A stretch of 64,000 nucleotides of DNA from Azophilus sp026709365 (GTDB lineage: Bacteria; Pseudomonadota; Gammaproteobacteria; Pseudomonadales; Azotimanducaceae): NCBI GenBank assembly GCA_965200175.1, contig OZ241345.1:3869572-3933571 (forward strand). The letters are read 5' to 3'. The notes below the pieces were generated by a model. The model was not told where the DNA came from and did no database searches. It was given only the letters and a program-made list of their open reading frames with translations. Position numbers and translations under genes: made by a program. Shown here one piece after another: positions 1 to 9,344 of this stretch (its first letter is position 1; every line of letters starts with the position of its first letter).

Positions 1-2
1 TC

Positions 3-3000
3 CACCGCCAGATCGCCGAGTACGTCGCCGCTCGGCACATCGCCGAACTCATCCGGTGTGGGCTTCCCGCGCTAAGGGCCCTGGCCCTCATCTGCGGCCC
101 TGACGGCGGCGTGGTCTCCCAACTTCGCGGTTTGTCGGCTTGGCTCGCCGTCCACTCACGGTGCGCGCGCCCCCACCTGATCGAGCGCGACCCTGTGGGC
201 GTGGCGCTTTATGGAGACATTCAAGCGTTCTCCGCCGACGAACGCCGCGCTCTATTCGACTCATTGGTCCGTCAACCCCGAAAGCTGGAACCCACCTACC
301 GAACCGCCCCCGCCTTCGCATCCCTTGCTACTCAGGCCATGAAGCCGGTCCTGGAGCAGAGCATACGCACCCCCCCGGACGGCCCCGATGGTCAACTCGT
401 CGCCGACTTCGTGTTGCGGCTCCTTGCGAAGGCACCCCCACTGGCCAGCCTCTCCGATATCCTGATGGAGGCGGTGCGCGACAACGGCAGGTGGCCCCGC
501 GTCAGGAATGCCGCGATGAAGGCCCTCATCCACTACAACAGGGATGCTGAAAGCGCAACGGACCTTCTCGACCTGCTTCGGGACATTCGAGACCGCCACA
601 TCGCCGACCCGACGGACGATCTCCTCGGACAACTTCTGGCCGCGCTCTATCCCCAACACATCTCTCCCGAGTCGGTTTGGGGCTACATCAAGGAATCGTC
701 GGAGCTCCACTTCGGGGCGTACATGCGCTTTTGGGTATCGCACCTACCCTTGGTTGCGTCCGACGCGGCGATTGCCCGGCTCCTCAACCGCTGCTGCGAA
801 CGCTTAGGCGATATGGAGCAAGCAAGCCACTCCACTTTAGCGTCCTGCCTTGCCAAGGTGCTCCTGCGCGGATTGGAAATCCACGGCGACAACATTGACA
901 CTGCCCGACTCTACGACTGGCTTGATGCCGGCGTTCGCCTACGCGTGGGCCAACTCGCAAGCGGCGGCCAAGCGACCGGAATACGAAGCTGGATCGAAGC
1001 CCGTCAACACCGGCACCTGGAACTGCTTATGGAGGGAATGCGGCGACTTGCGGACAACTACTGGTACGCGCCGTACGAAGCGCTCCAACGGCTTTTCGGC
1101 GCTCGCGTTTCCTCGGAGTTCTTCTGGGAATGCGCCGCTTCGGCGAAGGCAATGCACGTCGAGCATCCCGTCCGCGCCGAATCCTTGCTCAGGTTCGCCG
1201 TGCAGTCCAGCGACCTTGATCACCAGCGATTTGAAAGCCTGGTTGCGGACAACCCCGAGCTGACCGCCTTGCTGCAACGCTTACTCAATCCACCACCTAC
1301 CCCGCCAGAACTCGACAGGCTCGAAAGGCGCGGGCAGGAATGGCAGCAAGAGCAGCAGCGCAAGACACGGCGCGAACTTGAGGTCGTGCAAGCAAACGAG
1401 GACGCGCTACGCAGCAACACGGCCTCCCCAGCGCTACTCCACCGCCTAGCTCAAACGTACTTCGGCGACTTCATGCAATTCACGCCCGACTCAGCCACAA
1501 GGCGCCTCCAAGAACTCCTCGCACCGCACGACCGCTTGCTCGATGCCGTCCTAACTGGGTTGCGTCTGGCCCCGCAGCGTCAGGATGTCCCGGACGCCGA
1601 CGGGATTCTCGAGCAACGCCTTGAGTCCAGGATGCACCCTATGTGTTGGCCCTACCTCGCGGGGCTGGCTGAGGCCGAACGAACGGAAACGGTCAAGGAC
1701 TCTTGGTGGACTGACGCCCAGATCCGCAAGGCGCTGGCAATCTATTTCGGCTATGCCCGTGGAGACTACGAACCGTCCTGGTACGGACACCTCATTGCCG
1801 AGCACCCGGCAACCGTCGCCGAAGTTCAAATCCACTTGACGGGCGCTTTGTTCCGGAAGCGTGCAGACACTGGCAACACAAACGTCTGGCATCTGGCCTT
1901 CAACCGGCAGCACGCCACTGTCGCAAGGCATGCGAGCTTGCCGTTGCTCCGGGCGTTTCCCATTCGTGCCAAGGGCCGCCTCCTGGATACGCTCGAATAC
2001 TTGCTGCTCGCCGCGCTTCAACACGCGGACCAAACCGGGTTCGAGCAGCTAGTCGCTCGCAAACTCAAAAGCAAGAGCATGCCTCCCCGTCAGCGCGGTC
2101 GTTGGCTAGCCGCAGGCTGCACCATCGCGACTGGCAAGTTCGCAACTTCCGCCCGGGAATTTCTTTGTGGCGGGCGCCGGCAAGCGCGTACGCTGCACTT
2201 CGCCAGCTTCTTCTGCCCGCAGGAGCGCAGCGTCTTTCCAGTGGAGCGTGCGGGCACCGAACTGGCCGCGTTCCTCGTCCGTTTTGTGGGCCGAGTCGTC
2301 GATCCGAACGAGTTAAGCGAAGGCTTGGTGACGCCCGCAATGGAAGCGTCCACGCTAGTCAGCCACTGCATCCGCCTTCTGGCGCACGACAGGAGCGGCA
2401 GCGCCTCCGACGCACTGGCTGATCTCGTCAAAGACCCGGAGCTCTCGCACTGGCAGCACACCTTGTCCCGCGCTGCGGATGATCAGCGCGTAAATCGCCG
2501 TGATCACGAGTACGTCCATCCAACCGCCGAAGAGGCGACCGAGACGCTTCAAGGCGGCTGGCCAGCCAGCGCCGCGGACCTCGCCGCTCTCGTACTAGAC
2601 CGCCTGACGATCTTGGCCCATAGGATGCGATCCGGGAGCACCGACGACTGGAAGGAATTCTGGAACGAATCCGGCCATGGTCGGCCAACCCGCCTCAAGC
2701 CCGAAAAGCCCTGTACGCAAGCGCTTGTGCGTGGGCTTCGTCGCATCTGCCCCGAGTACCTGCGCATCGATCGTGAGGTGACCTATCCAACTGACGCGAG
2801 ACCCGACATCAGCGTCTCCTACGGCGACTTCCGAATCCCCATCGAGGTGAAGCGAAACGACAACCGATACCTGTGGCGCGCCGTCGAGTCCCAACTCAGG
2901 GCCAAGTACACCATCGACCCCGCCACGAACGGCTATGGCATCTACGTCGTTCTATGGTTCGGTTCCCAGCACACGCAACGCTCACCGGATGGCAAACGGC

Positions 3001-3101
3001 CCTCTGCGCCCGCAGAACTGCAAATGCAATTGGAAGCCGCTCTTACCGATCACGAGCGGCAAACCGTTTACGTCAGGGTGATCGATGTTGCTGCGCCGTA
3101 A
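3..3101 (+). CDS. NACHT/STAND-like protein, C-terminal part, with PD-(D/E)XK-like tail (5' end outside window)
   Basis: The frame is open through the left edge, so the true start lies outside; the first internal start is GTG at 111. The first visible residues (HRQIAEYVAARH, then GLPALRALALICG and LRGLSAWLAVHS) resemble the segment just after the NTPase core of NACHT/STAND proteins. About 800 residues of helical, HEAT-like sequence follow. The C-terminus carries a nuclease-like motif: D899 in RPDISV and E912-x-K914 in IPIEVKR (numbered from 111), typical of PD-(D/E)XK folds. The likely role is a nucleotide-controlled sensor with a nuclease effector, as in Avs-type antiphage proteins. The NTPase core is not visible, so this is inference from motifs. 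Residues 420-440 are charged and may form a short coiled coil. Confidence 0.7.
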   Translation, partial: HRQIAEYVAARHIAELIRCGLPALRALALICGPDGGVVSQLRGLSAWLAVHSRCARPHLIERDPVGVALYGDIQAFSADERRALFDSLVRQPRKLEPTYRTAPAFASLATQAMKPVLEQSIRTPPDGPDGQLVADFVLRLLAKAPPLASLSDILMEAVRDNGRWPRVRNAAMKALIHYNRDAESATDLLDLLRDIRDRHIADPTDDLLGQLLAALYPQHISPESVWGYIKESSELHFGAYMRFWVSHLPLVASDAAIARLLNRCCERLGDMEQASHSTLASCLAKVLLRGLEIHGDNIDTARLYDWLDAGVRLRVGQLASGGQATGIRSWIEARQHRHLELLMEGMRRLADNYWYAPYEALQRLFGARVSSEFFWECAASAKAMHVEHPVRAESLLRFAVQSSDLDHQRFESLVADNPELTALLQRLLNPPPTPPELDRLERRGQEWQQEQQRKTRRELEVVQANEDALRSNTASPALLHRLAQTYFGDFMQFTPDSATRRLQELLAPHDRLLDAVLTGLRLAPQRQDVPDADGILEQRLESRMHPMCWPYLAGLAEAERTETVKDSWWTDAQIRKALAIYFGYARGDYEPSWYGHLIAEHPATVAEVQIHLTGALFRKRADTGNTNVWHLAFNRQHATVARHASLPLLRAFPIRAKGRLLDTLEYLLLAALQHADQTGFEQLVARKLKSKSMPPRQRGRWLAAGCTIATGKFATSAREFLCGGRRQARTLHFASFFCPQERSVFPVERAGTELAAFLVRFVGRVVDPNELSEGLVTPAMEASTLVSHCIRLLAHDRSGSASDALADLVKDPELSHWQHTLSRAADDQRVNRRDHEYVHPTAEEATETLQGGWPASAADLAALVLDRLTILAHRMRSGSTDDWKEFWNESGHGRPTRLKPEKPCTQALVRGLRRICPEYLRIDREVTYPTDARPDISVSYGDFRIPIEVKRNDNRYLWRAVESQLRAKYTIDPATNGYGIYVVLWFGSQHTQRSPDGKRPSAPAELQMQLEAALTDHERQTVYVRVIDVAAP

Positions 3102-3265
3102 GCGGCCAATAGCTTGAAATGACCGCTTGCCGCGGTCAGCGGCGCCTCATAGATCGTAAAGCCCTCACGCCCACCGCCGTTCACGATTGTGGTCCTACAG
3201 CAGGTCGCGGCTGTGCACAATGAGCACTTGGTCGCCGGGGAAGTGCCAATACAGGTTGCTCAAGG

Positions 3266-3862
3266 TCACAGCGCCGTTTGCTTGGGTCTGAAGTTCCGCC
3301 GTAACTCTGGCGCAACGTAGAGCGGGTGTCCGGCTAGGTCCCTGTAGTCCAGCACAAGGAAGTGAGGCAAATGCTGCAGATAGTGTTCTATATACATTTG
3401 CCGAAATTCCATCAGGCCCAACTTTCGGGTAAGGAACGCCTGCGGGTATGGCAGGGGGCAACCCACCGAGTTAGCACGATCCAGAAGGTCTTGGCGCACG
3501 CTGAGCTCAGCGTCCTCTCTTGGCGACCAGCCAATCCTGCGACGAGAAGCTTCAACCTCCCTGTACGGTCTGCGCATTATAACCACTGCACCTCCTCCAT
3601 TGCCCAAGAAACCCGCGATATCATCCGTCTTCATCAAGATGGCTGGCATCTGTAGAACGAACTTTTCTTGGTTACGTATCAAACATATAGCCTTGTCAGT
3701 TGACGACACATCTACTGCTGTTTCATCAATATACTCCCATCCGAGGTCCGCGGAGATCATCTGGGCGCATATTGTGGTTCCGGACCGCTGAGAACCTGTG
3801 ACAATCAACTTTCTATATGTGTTTGTCCACCGCAGCGTATCCAAGTAGCGGGCTGATTCCAT
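3266..3862 (-). CDS. sulfotransferase-like protein
   Basis: This would transfer a sulfuryl group from PAPS to an unknown acceptor. The P-loop-like 5'-phosphosulfate site GSQRSGTT lies at residues 23-30, and VVIMRRPYREVEASRR near residues 93-110 fits the 3'-phosphate site with Arg and Ser. At 198 residues it is shorter than usual (about 250-300), so the C-terminal part may be lost. Another frame just downstream (3195-3262, minus) reads LYWHFPGDQVLIVHSRDLL, which looks like a further sulfotransferase scrap. The gene lies in AT-richer DNA than its neighbours, which suggests acquisition. The substrate cannot be predicted. Confidence 0.68.
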   Translation of the reverse strand: MESARYLDTLRWTNTYRKLIVTGSQRSGTTICAQMISADLGWEYIDETAVDVSSTDKAICLIRNQEKFVLQMPAILMKTDDIAGFLGNGGGAVVIMRRPYREVEASRRRIGWSPREDAELSVRQDLLDRANSVGCPLPYPQAFLTRKLGLMEFRQMYIEHYLQHLPHFLVLDYRDLAGHPLYVAPELRRNFRPKQTAL

Positions 3863-5209
3863 CCATTCCTCCTTAATTCAACTTGGGAAAATCTCTTTTG
3901 GTATTGTGACGTTATAGAAGCTGCATGGCTCCCTACTACTTTAGCCTTGTATGATACTCATAGCGATCAGGTCAGCGAATTGGCTGAGCTTGTTCAGACA
4001 ACTTGAAGGCGAAGGCAAGGATTGATTCCATGTTGAAGAATCTTTTTCGCCTTGATGCTATATCGTCCCTCGTTTCAGTTGATATGGTCAAGTCCGACAT
4101 TGTCAGAAACACTCCTATATTCTTGTTGCTGTGAAACTTATGAGGACTTATGTATCTGAAAAAACACCGTGATAGGTTCAGTGATGTCTCACGATATATA
4201 TGTAATCAACTTTTCTGGATAAGCCCCAACCCTTGCTTTACGCTCACCCCAATGGAGATCGAGACGGCCCCAAACGCAACACACCTCTGCCATCCGGCTA
4301 TACTAATACTGCGGTGACAGAATGCTACCGCGACTTTGGCGAGGCGGACCTGCCTGCTCAGCATCAGCAAGTGCGGTGACCGCAGCCTGCGCTGCCTGCC
4401 ATTCCACGGCACCCGCGCCGCGCTGCCTGGTGTCGCTGTCTGCCAAGAACGCCCCGCACGGCATGGGCCGTGCTGGCTGGAGGGACCGCCTCCGACCCCG
4501 GGCCCCGCGGCAGGAGCTCCGGACTCCGAGGTAAGATGGCCTGACAAGACTGAAGCGAACCTTCAGGTGGCCCGTGCCACCAAAGTTTTCGCGGAGTAAA
4601 GCGAAAGTGATGGCAAGACAGGTTGGTCCCACTTACAATGAGTCTGGAAAACGCCAAGGCCCCCGGGGCGGCTCGTTTGATGAGGCGTGCATGCCCGGCC
4701 GCTGCGAAACCGCTTAGGGACCCCGGAGGCGCGGGCTCTGAATCAAAGGCTGGATACATGTCCGCAACCAATCGCTCTACAGCCATCCCGGAAACTCATC
4801 CCTTGCAAACGCGGGAAGTACCATACAGGAGGTTCGGCGGCGCGAAACTCTGCGCCTGCCACTTGGGGCAGGTTCCGATATTTTCTGATCTCGCACAAGC
4901 GCAGCCTTTCCAATGTATTCAGATGGCCCAATATCAGAGTCGACGCCACACTCAGTGCGCTCAAGAGCTTAGATCGATGTGTCGCGCAGTTGCTCTGGCA
5001 TACGGTGAGACGAGAGGCATTTGGAAGGCGAGAGGAAGATCGAGGGACGGGTTGCGAGGGCCTTCAGCAGGTACGAGATGACTAGATATCTCAATAGATC
5101 GATCAGCAAGTATGAGCGCCACAGCCACCGTCGCTATGCACTCACCACCTCCGCCGAAGGAGCGCTTGCCAGGCGGCACCCGATCCATACTGCTAAGGAA
5201 TTTTAGTAT
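3863..5209. other. gene-poor 1.3 kb stretch between the two sulfotransferases
   Basis: No convincing coding sequence was found. The left part (3863-4250) and right part (4900-5209) are AT-rich like the sulfotransferase genes. The middle (about 4310-4760) is abruptly GC-rich, with many short GC stems. Open frames there have low-complexity Ala/Arg/Pro composition and match no family I recognise. A structured RNA, a decayed gene or a decayed mobile element are all possible. Confidence 0.4.
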
Positions 5210-6043
5210 ATGCGCAATGATGCACCAGTGATGGTCACCGCCTTGGGAGGTAGCGGTACTCGTATGGTGGCGGCCGTCCTCGCTGCACATGGCTTGTACT
5301 TGGGCGACTGTCTTAATCCCCCATTGGATAATTTGTGGCTCCACTTTCTTTTGTTTAACAGGGATCCATTTGGACCTCCCGAAGACTTTCGGCCTTTAAT
5401 TGAGCTGTTCGCACACCGTATGCGATCGCCGGAAAATTGGGAAGGCGATGCTATGAGGGCTGTTCTAAGACAACGGGAGTGGCTGGAAAAAGAAGGGGTG
5501 GAGGTCGGCAACTACCAAAATCTAGCTCGCGGCTACGAAACCCTATTGATAAAACCAGACGAAGCAGTATTGAATCAGCAGGGGCCTTGGGGCTTCAAAT
5601 ACCCCCCAGGATATCTTTATGCACCTTCTCTATTCGATATATTTCCAAGCGCTCGTATGGTCTTTCTGATACGTCATCCACTCGATATGGCATATTCTTC
5701 AAATCTTAATCAGCTTAGACGTTTCGGTCATTGGCTTGGTTCCGAAGTAGAAGTTACGCCGTGTTGGCAACTGAAACTCTGGCTGAAGGCATATGATTAT
5801 GTAGATTCGCTATCGAAACGGTATGCCGTCCGATGTGTCGGCTTCGAGGCATTGATATCTCGACCGGTGGAGACGTTCGCGAGTCTTTTTGATTTCTTGG
5901 GTTTAAAACTCGACTCCAACACACTGAAAATCGTCCGCCCACAACAAAGTACCGGGCGTTATCGAACACATTCGCTTTCGGATTTTGATCAGGAGGATCT
6001 GAGTCGCGTGAAAGATCTTGGGTTCCCGATTAGTACCAAATAG
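5210..6043 (+). CDS. sulfotransferase family protein
   Basis: 277 residues, close to the family norm. The N-terminal ALGGSGTRMVAAVLAAHG (about residues 7-24) is a 5'-phosphosulfate loop. VFLIRHPLDMAYSS (about residues 148-161) carries the Arg and Ser of the 3'-phosphate site. It likely sulfates a carbohydrate, lipid or small molecule using PAPS. The start is ATG at 5210, preceded by AAGGAA. Codon use is AT-richer than most of the window, as in the opposite-strand sulfotransferase 1.3 kb away, so the two probably arrived together. They are not closely similar, so they are not a recent duplication. Confidence 0.75.
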   Translation: MRNDAPVMVTALGGSGTRMVAAVLAAHGLYLGDCLNPPLDNLWLHFLLFNRDPFGPPEDFRPLIELFAHRMRSPENWEGDAMRAVLRQREWLEKEGVEVGNYQNLARGYETLLIKPDEAVLNQQGPWGFKYPPGYLYAPSLFDIFPSARMVFLIRHPLDMAYSSNLNQLRRFGHWLGSEVEVTPCWQLKLWLKAYDYVDSLSKRYAVRCVGFEALISRPVETFASLFDFLGLKLDSNTLKIVRPQQSTGRYRTHSLSDFDQEDLSRVKDLGFPISTK

Positions 6044-6075
6044 GTCAAGTGTGATACTTGAGAATTTGGACAGAA

Positions 6076-6417
6076 TCATTTGACCATGCTCGCCATGTAC
6101 TCCATCGTGCTTCCTTGCAGCAACGCTCCTCGAACCGCCTCGCCCGGTATGCTGGCCTCGAAGGTGTTGTCGGTCAGGCTTAGTATATTCGCCAGCACTT
6201 GATCCGGCCCTTCCTCAATTTTTTCCTTGAGAAGGCAGACGTTCACGAAACCCATCCAGTGCCAGCCACCCAGATCAATTTTCACGGCCCTTTCGTTGGA
6301 AAAAGAACCGGGCGCAACGGTGCAGGGTAGCCATACCTTTTGTACTGCGGCTGCCTTTCCCACCTCGGAGTTGCTCTTGGTGCCTTTGTTCTCAATTTCG
6401 TTCATGTGTGCTGCCAT
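6076..6417 (-). CDS. hypothetical protein
   Basis: About 113 residues if started at the ATG at 6417, which has GGATTAGGA just upstream; an upstream in-frame ATG at 6471 would give 131. The middle (RAVKIDLGGWHWMGFVNVCL) and the acidic C-terminal half look like a folded soluble protein, and composition is normal. No signal peptide or membrane segment is seen. No family was recognised. It faces the second sulfotransferase tail to tail, and about 180 bp of apparently non-coding DNA separates it from the broken Fic gene. Confidence 0.45.
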   Translation of the reverse strand: MAAHMNEIENKGTKSNSEVGKAAAVQKVWLPCTVAPGSFSNERAVKIDLGGWHWMGFVNVCLLKEKIEEGPDQVLANILSLTDNTFEASIPGEAVRGALLQGSTMEYMASMVK

Positions 6418-6598
6418 TCCTAATCCGCAATGGGCTTTCGCAAAACCGTCCTCTACGCCAATGACATCCATCCCGATTCTGGTCTTCGCGCAACCACCGT
6501 CACCAAATCTCCAGCATCACCCTTGGTGAAACTGAAACCTTGTGGGAACCATAGCCATGTGTGAAAACACAGTCAACTACGCCCCCGAATCGACTGCT

Positions 6599-7360
6599 CT
6601 AGCCCAGCACCTGCCGTCGCTCCTGCCAACGCTCATAGTCCGACAACCGCAACCCGTAACGCGCCAGAACGCCTTCGTGCAGCCGCCGCAGGTCGTCGAT
6701 CACAGGTGCCCGAACCAGTGCGCGGCGATCCGCTCGCACTTGGCCCAGACGGGCATCGATCCATGCCAAGCCGTCTTTCGGCAGGTTGGCGACTGCGCCA
6801 TGCACAGTATCCCTGATGAGCTCCCGGTAGGCCAACCGCGTGGGGTCTGGGTCCGCGAGATTCTGCTTGATGGCCAGATACTCCTGCGCGGAGCGTTCGT
6901 AGGCCCAAGTGTAGAGGTCGCGCAGCAGTTCAGTGCGGGTCAGTTCGTAAACGCCGAGCACCGCGCGGGTGTACGCCGGCTCGGGCACATCGAGAAACGT
7001 CAAGCCTTCCTTCGGCCGCGTCACCGCGTTCGATCAATGCCCGCGTATCCAGCCAAGTGTAGGTGTTGCCCTCCATGTGGCTCGACGCCCATGACAGGTC
7101 GATCAACAGCCGGTTCAGGATGCTGCGGCCAAACGTTCCCGCCCGGGCGGGCTTGCTGTCGGCGGCTGTGGGTTGAACCAGCATCCGGAGCCGACGCCGC
7201 AGCGGTTCCGGGAGGTAGTGCGTGTCGTTCGGCCGGTATGCCATCAGGAGTTCGCGTTGGTAGCCCTCGGGCCTGCGCGCCTCAACCGGTCGGTTGAGGT
7301 AGGCAGAGCCTGACTCCCCACCCAACTCCCGGTATCCTTGAACGCTGGGGATCGCAAGGC
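6599..7360 (-). pseudogene. Fic family protein, internally deleted and frameshifted
   Basis: Two minus-strand frames together resemble the ends of one Fic (AMPylator) family protein. The upstream frame (about 7360 to 7020) gives the N-terminal region with YLPEPLRRRLRML, ILNRLLIDLSWASSHMEGNT and LDTRALIERG. The downstream frame (about 7024 to 6599) resumes at GLTFLDVPEPAYTRAVLGVYE and continues to the family C-terminus. The central part, including the catalytic HPFxxGNGR motif and its flanking helices, is missing at the junction near 7020. The product cannot be an active AMP-transferase. Confidence 0.7.
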
Positions 7361-7412
7361 GAGTGAGTGCGAGAACGACGGGAGGCTTTCGCGCCAGATT
7401 CGCGGGTGCATT

Positions 7413-7436
7413 GGAGTTTCGCCAAGGCGAAGCTCC
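7413..7436. repeat. degenerate copy of the GGAGTTTCGC hairpin repeat
   Basis: The arms GGAGTTTCGCC and GGCGAAGCTCC flank a 2-base loop, followed by CGCACGAGG. This is the constant hairpin of the dispersed family also seen at 11463, 24551, 37067, 44430, 45296 and 55908. It lies upstream of the Fic pseudogene. Confidence 0.6.
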
Positions 7437-7596
7437 GCACGAGGATCCGGAAGGCATTGAGTTCGCATGACGTATGCAACGCCGTCAGTGTTTCGCTGCC
7501 GCAAAACCCCGCACGAGCGGGGCATGGACGGTGCCAACGTGCTTGTGAGCTCGACCGACAACGCAACCTTTGCTCGGCTGCCGCGGCGGGGCCGGC

Positions 7597-9042
7597 GTGA
7601 CCCTTGACTGGTGGACCGAGCACTGGCTGGCCGGACTGCTGCTGCTCGCCTACTCCGGCCTGCTGCTGCATCACGCCAACTTGGGAAGGCGGCGGGCGAG
7701 GGGGGTTGCGGGCTACTACGTCGGCGGGCGCAGCGTCGGCGGCTTCGTGATCGGGGTTTCCTTCTTCGCCACCTTCGCCAGCACCAACAGCTACATCGGC
7801 AATGCCGGCAAGGCCTACGACTACGGGCTGCCGTGGCTGGCCTACGCCGTGGTCATGGTGTTCTTCACTTGGCTGTCCTGGACTGCGGTGGCGCCCAAGA
7901 TGCGCCGGTTCGCCGCGCATTGGGACGCGCTCACGCTGCCGGACTTGCTGCACGCCCGCTTCGCGCCAAGAACCCCGACGTTGCGGCTGGTGTCGGCGCT
8001 GGTGGTGGTGGCCTCAAGCCTGCTCTACCTGATGGCCATCTTCAAAGGCGCGGGCGCCCTGTTCCAGCACTTTCTGCAGATTCCCTACACCGCCGCCATC
8101 GGCGTGACCCTGGTCATCGTCATGCTGTACACGTCCGTGGGCGGCTTCGTCTCCGTGGTGCGCACCGACGTGGCCCAAGGCTTGCTGATGGTGGTCGGAT
8201 CGGCGCTGATGTTCCACTTCGTCACCTCGGCGGCCGGCGGCGTCAGCGTCTTGCCCGAACTGCGGGAGCGGGCGGACACCGCCATTCTGTTCGAGTTCGG
8301 CGGCGCGGTGCCCTTGGTGGTGCTCATGGGCATCGCCTTGAGCGGCAGCTTGAAGCTGCTGGTGGACCCCCGGCAAGTGGCGCGCTTCTACGCCCTGCGC
8401 GACGAGCGGGCGCTGAAGGTCGGCATGTGGGTGTCCGTCGTCGGCATCGCCGCAGTGCAGTTCTGTCTCTACCCCATCGGCCTGTACGCCCACTTCCTGG
8501 TGGAGGGCGTCACCGACACCGACAACATTGTGCCGCTGCTGATCAACGACCGCAGCGTCTTTCCGCTGGCGGTTTCGGACTTCCTCATCATCGCCATCCT
8601 GGCCGCCGCCATGTCGTCCAGGGACAGCGTACTGTTGGTGGCGGCGTCCGTGCTCTACAACGACATTGTCAGGACCATCAAGCCCAGCCAGCATCCGCTG
8701 GCCTGGACGCGCCTGGGCATCGTTGGCTTTGCCGCTGCCGCCGCTGCCCTGGCCCTGGACCCGCCAGCGGGCATCATCGAACTGACGATCTTCTCCGGCA
8801 GCCTGTACGCTGTGTGCTTCTTTCCGGCCATCGTCTTCGGCCTGCACTGGCAGCGCGGCTCGGCCCGCGCCGCGCTCGGCGCCATGGCTGCCGGGGTGCC
8901 GGTGCTGTTGGCCTGGCTCGCAAGCGGCCTGTCGGCCCACCTGCATGAAGTTTTCCCGGCTTTGGCCACCTCCTGCGCCACCTACGCACTGCTGGCCCGC
9001 ACCTCCCGCCAAGCCCTCGATCCCCGGGGGGATGAGCACTGA
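7597..9042 (+). CDS. sodium:solute symporter family (SSS) transporter
   Basis: An integral membrane protein of about 480 residues with 12-13 hydrophobic segments. The early segment GYYVGGRSVGGFVIGVSFFA and the following SYIGNAGKAYDYGL are typical of SSS proteins, which couple uptake of sugars, amino acids or organic acids to sodium entry. GTG at 7597 (VTLDWWTEHW) is preferred because it opens directly before the first membrane segment; a TTG at 7570 is possible. The substrate is unknown. It stands alone between the Fic remnant and a toxin-antitoxin pair. Confidence 0.85.
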   Translation: MTLDWWTEHWLAGLLLLAYSGLLLHHANLGRRRARGVAGYYVGGRSVGGFVIGVSFFATFASTNSYIGNAGKAYDYGLPWLAYAVVMVFFTWLSWTAVAPKMRRFAAHWDALTLPDLLHARFAPRTPTLRLVSALVVVASSLLYLMAIFKGAGALFQHFLQIPYTAAIGVTLVIVMLYTSVGGFVSVVRTDVAQGLLMVVGSALMFHFVTSAAGGVSVLPELRERADTAILFEFGGAVPLVVLMGIALSGSLKLLVDPRQVARFYALRDERALKVGMWVSVVGIAAVQFCLYPIGLYAHFLVEGVTDTDNIVPLLINDRSVFPLAVSDFLIIAILAAAMSSRDSVLLVAASVLYNDIVRTIKPSQHPLAWTRLGIVGFAAAAAALALDPPAGIIELTIFSGSLYAVCFFPAIVFGLHWQRGSARAALGAMAAGVPVLLAWLASGLSAHLHEVFPALATSCATYALLARTSRQALDPRGDEH

Positions 9043-9062
9043 ATCCTGAGCAACGCCATTAT

Positions 9063-9096
9063 GGACAATTTTTAGAACTGGCCATAAAATGTGTCC
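9063..9096. promoter_or_regulatory. imperfect inverted repeat upstream of the Phd/PIN pair
   Basis: GGACAATTTT at 9063-9072 is nearly the reverse complement of AAAATGTGTCC at 9086-9096 (one inserted base). It ends 23 bp before the antitoxin start. Such dyads are usual operators for antitoxin autoregulation; that role is inferred. Confidence 0.35.
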
Positions 9097-9119
9097 GCTT
9101 TGGGCAGAGGGCCATATTC

Positions 9120-9344
9120 ATGCGGACGATAGGGGCAGCGAAATTCAAGGAACAGTGCTTGGCGCTGCTGGATCACCTAGGCCCTGAAGGCCTCGTGGTG
9201 ACCAAGCACGGCAGGCCAGTCGCCTGCGTCTTGCCCTACGAGCGACGCTTCGATTCGCTGATCGGCAGTCTGCGGCAAAAGATCGAGATTCGGGGCGACA
9301 TCGAGTCAACCGGCGTGCGCTGGGATGCCGATGCTGAACCTTGA
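9120..9344 (+). CDS. Phd/YefM-type antitoxin
   Basis: 74 residues. The N-terminal half (MRTIGAAKFKEQCLALLDHL, then GLVVTKHGRPVACVLPYE) is the Phd/YefM DNA-binding fold, with the common V-V-T-K-H-G-R-P strand turn. The C-terminal part should bind and neutralise the toxin. It overlaps the following PIN toxin gene by 20 bp, typical of translationally coupled type II pairs. The dyad at 9063 is a plausible operator. Confidence 0.8.
   Translation: MRTIGAAKFKEQCLALLDHLGPEGLVVTKHGRPVACVLPYERRFDSLIGSLRQKIEIRGDIESTGVRWDADAEP

Noticed and set aside
3195..3461. Minus-strand frame ending FPGDQVLIVHSRDLL as a separate gene
   Set aside because: Only the last 22 residues look protein-like; the rest overlaps the real sulfotransferase in another frame. 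Kept as a possible scrap.
4303..4786. Several overlapping frames in the GC-rich block as genes
   Set aside because: Ala/Arg/Pro-rich, no ribosome site, no recognisable family; typical of chance frames in GC-rich DNA.
4310..5100. Group II intron or retron RNA
   Set aside because: Some segments recall intron stems, but no foldable domain V or reverse transcriptase was found.
7611..8948. 445-codon frame overlapping the symporter
   Set aside because: Arg/Gly-rich shadow of the symporter gene in another frame, no homology.
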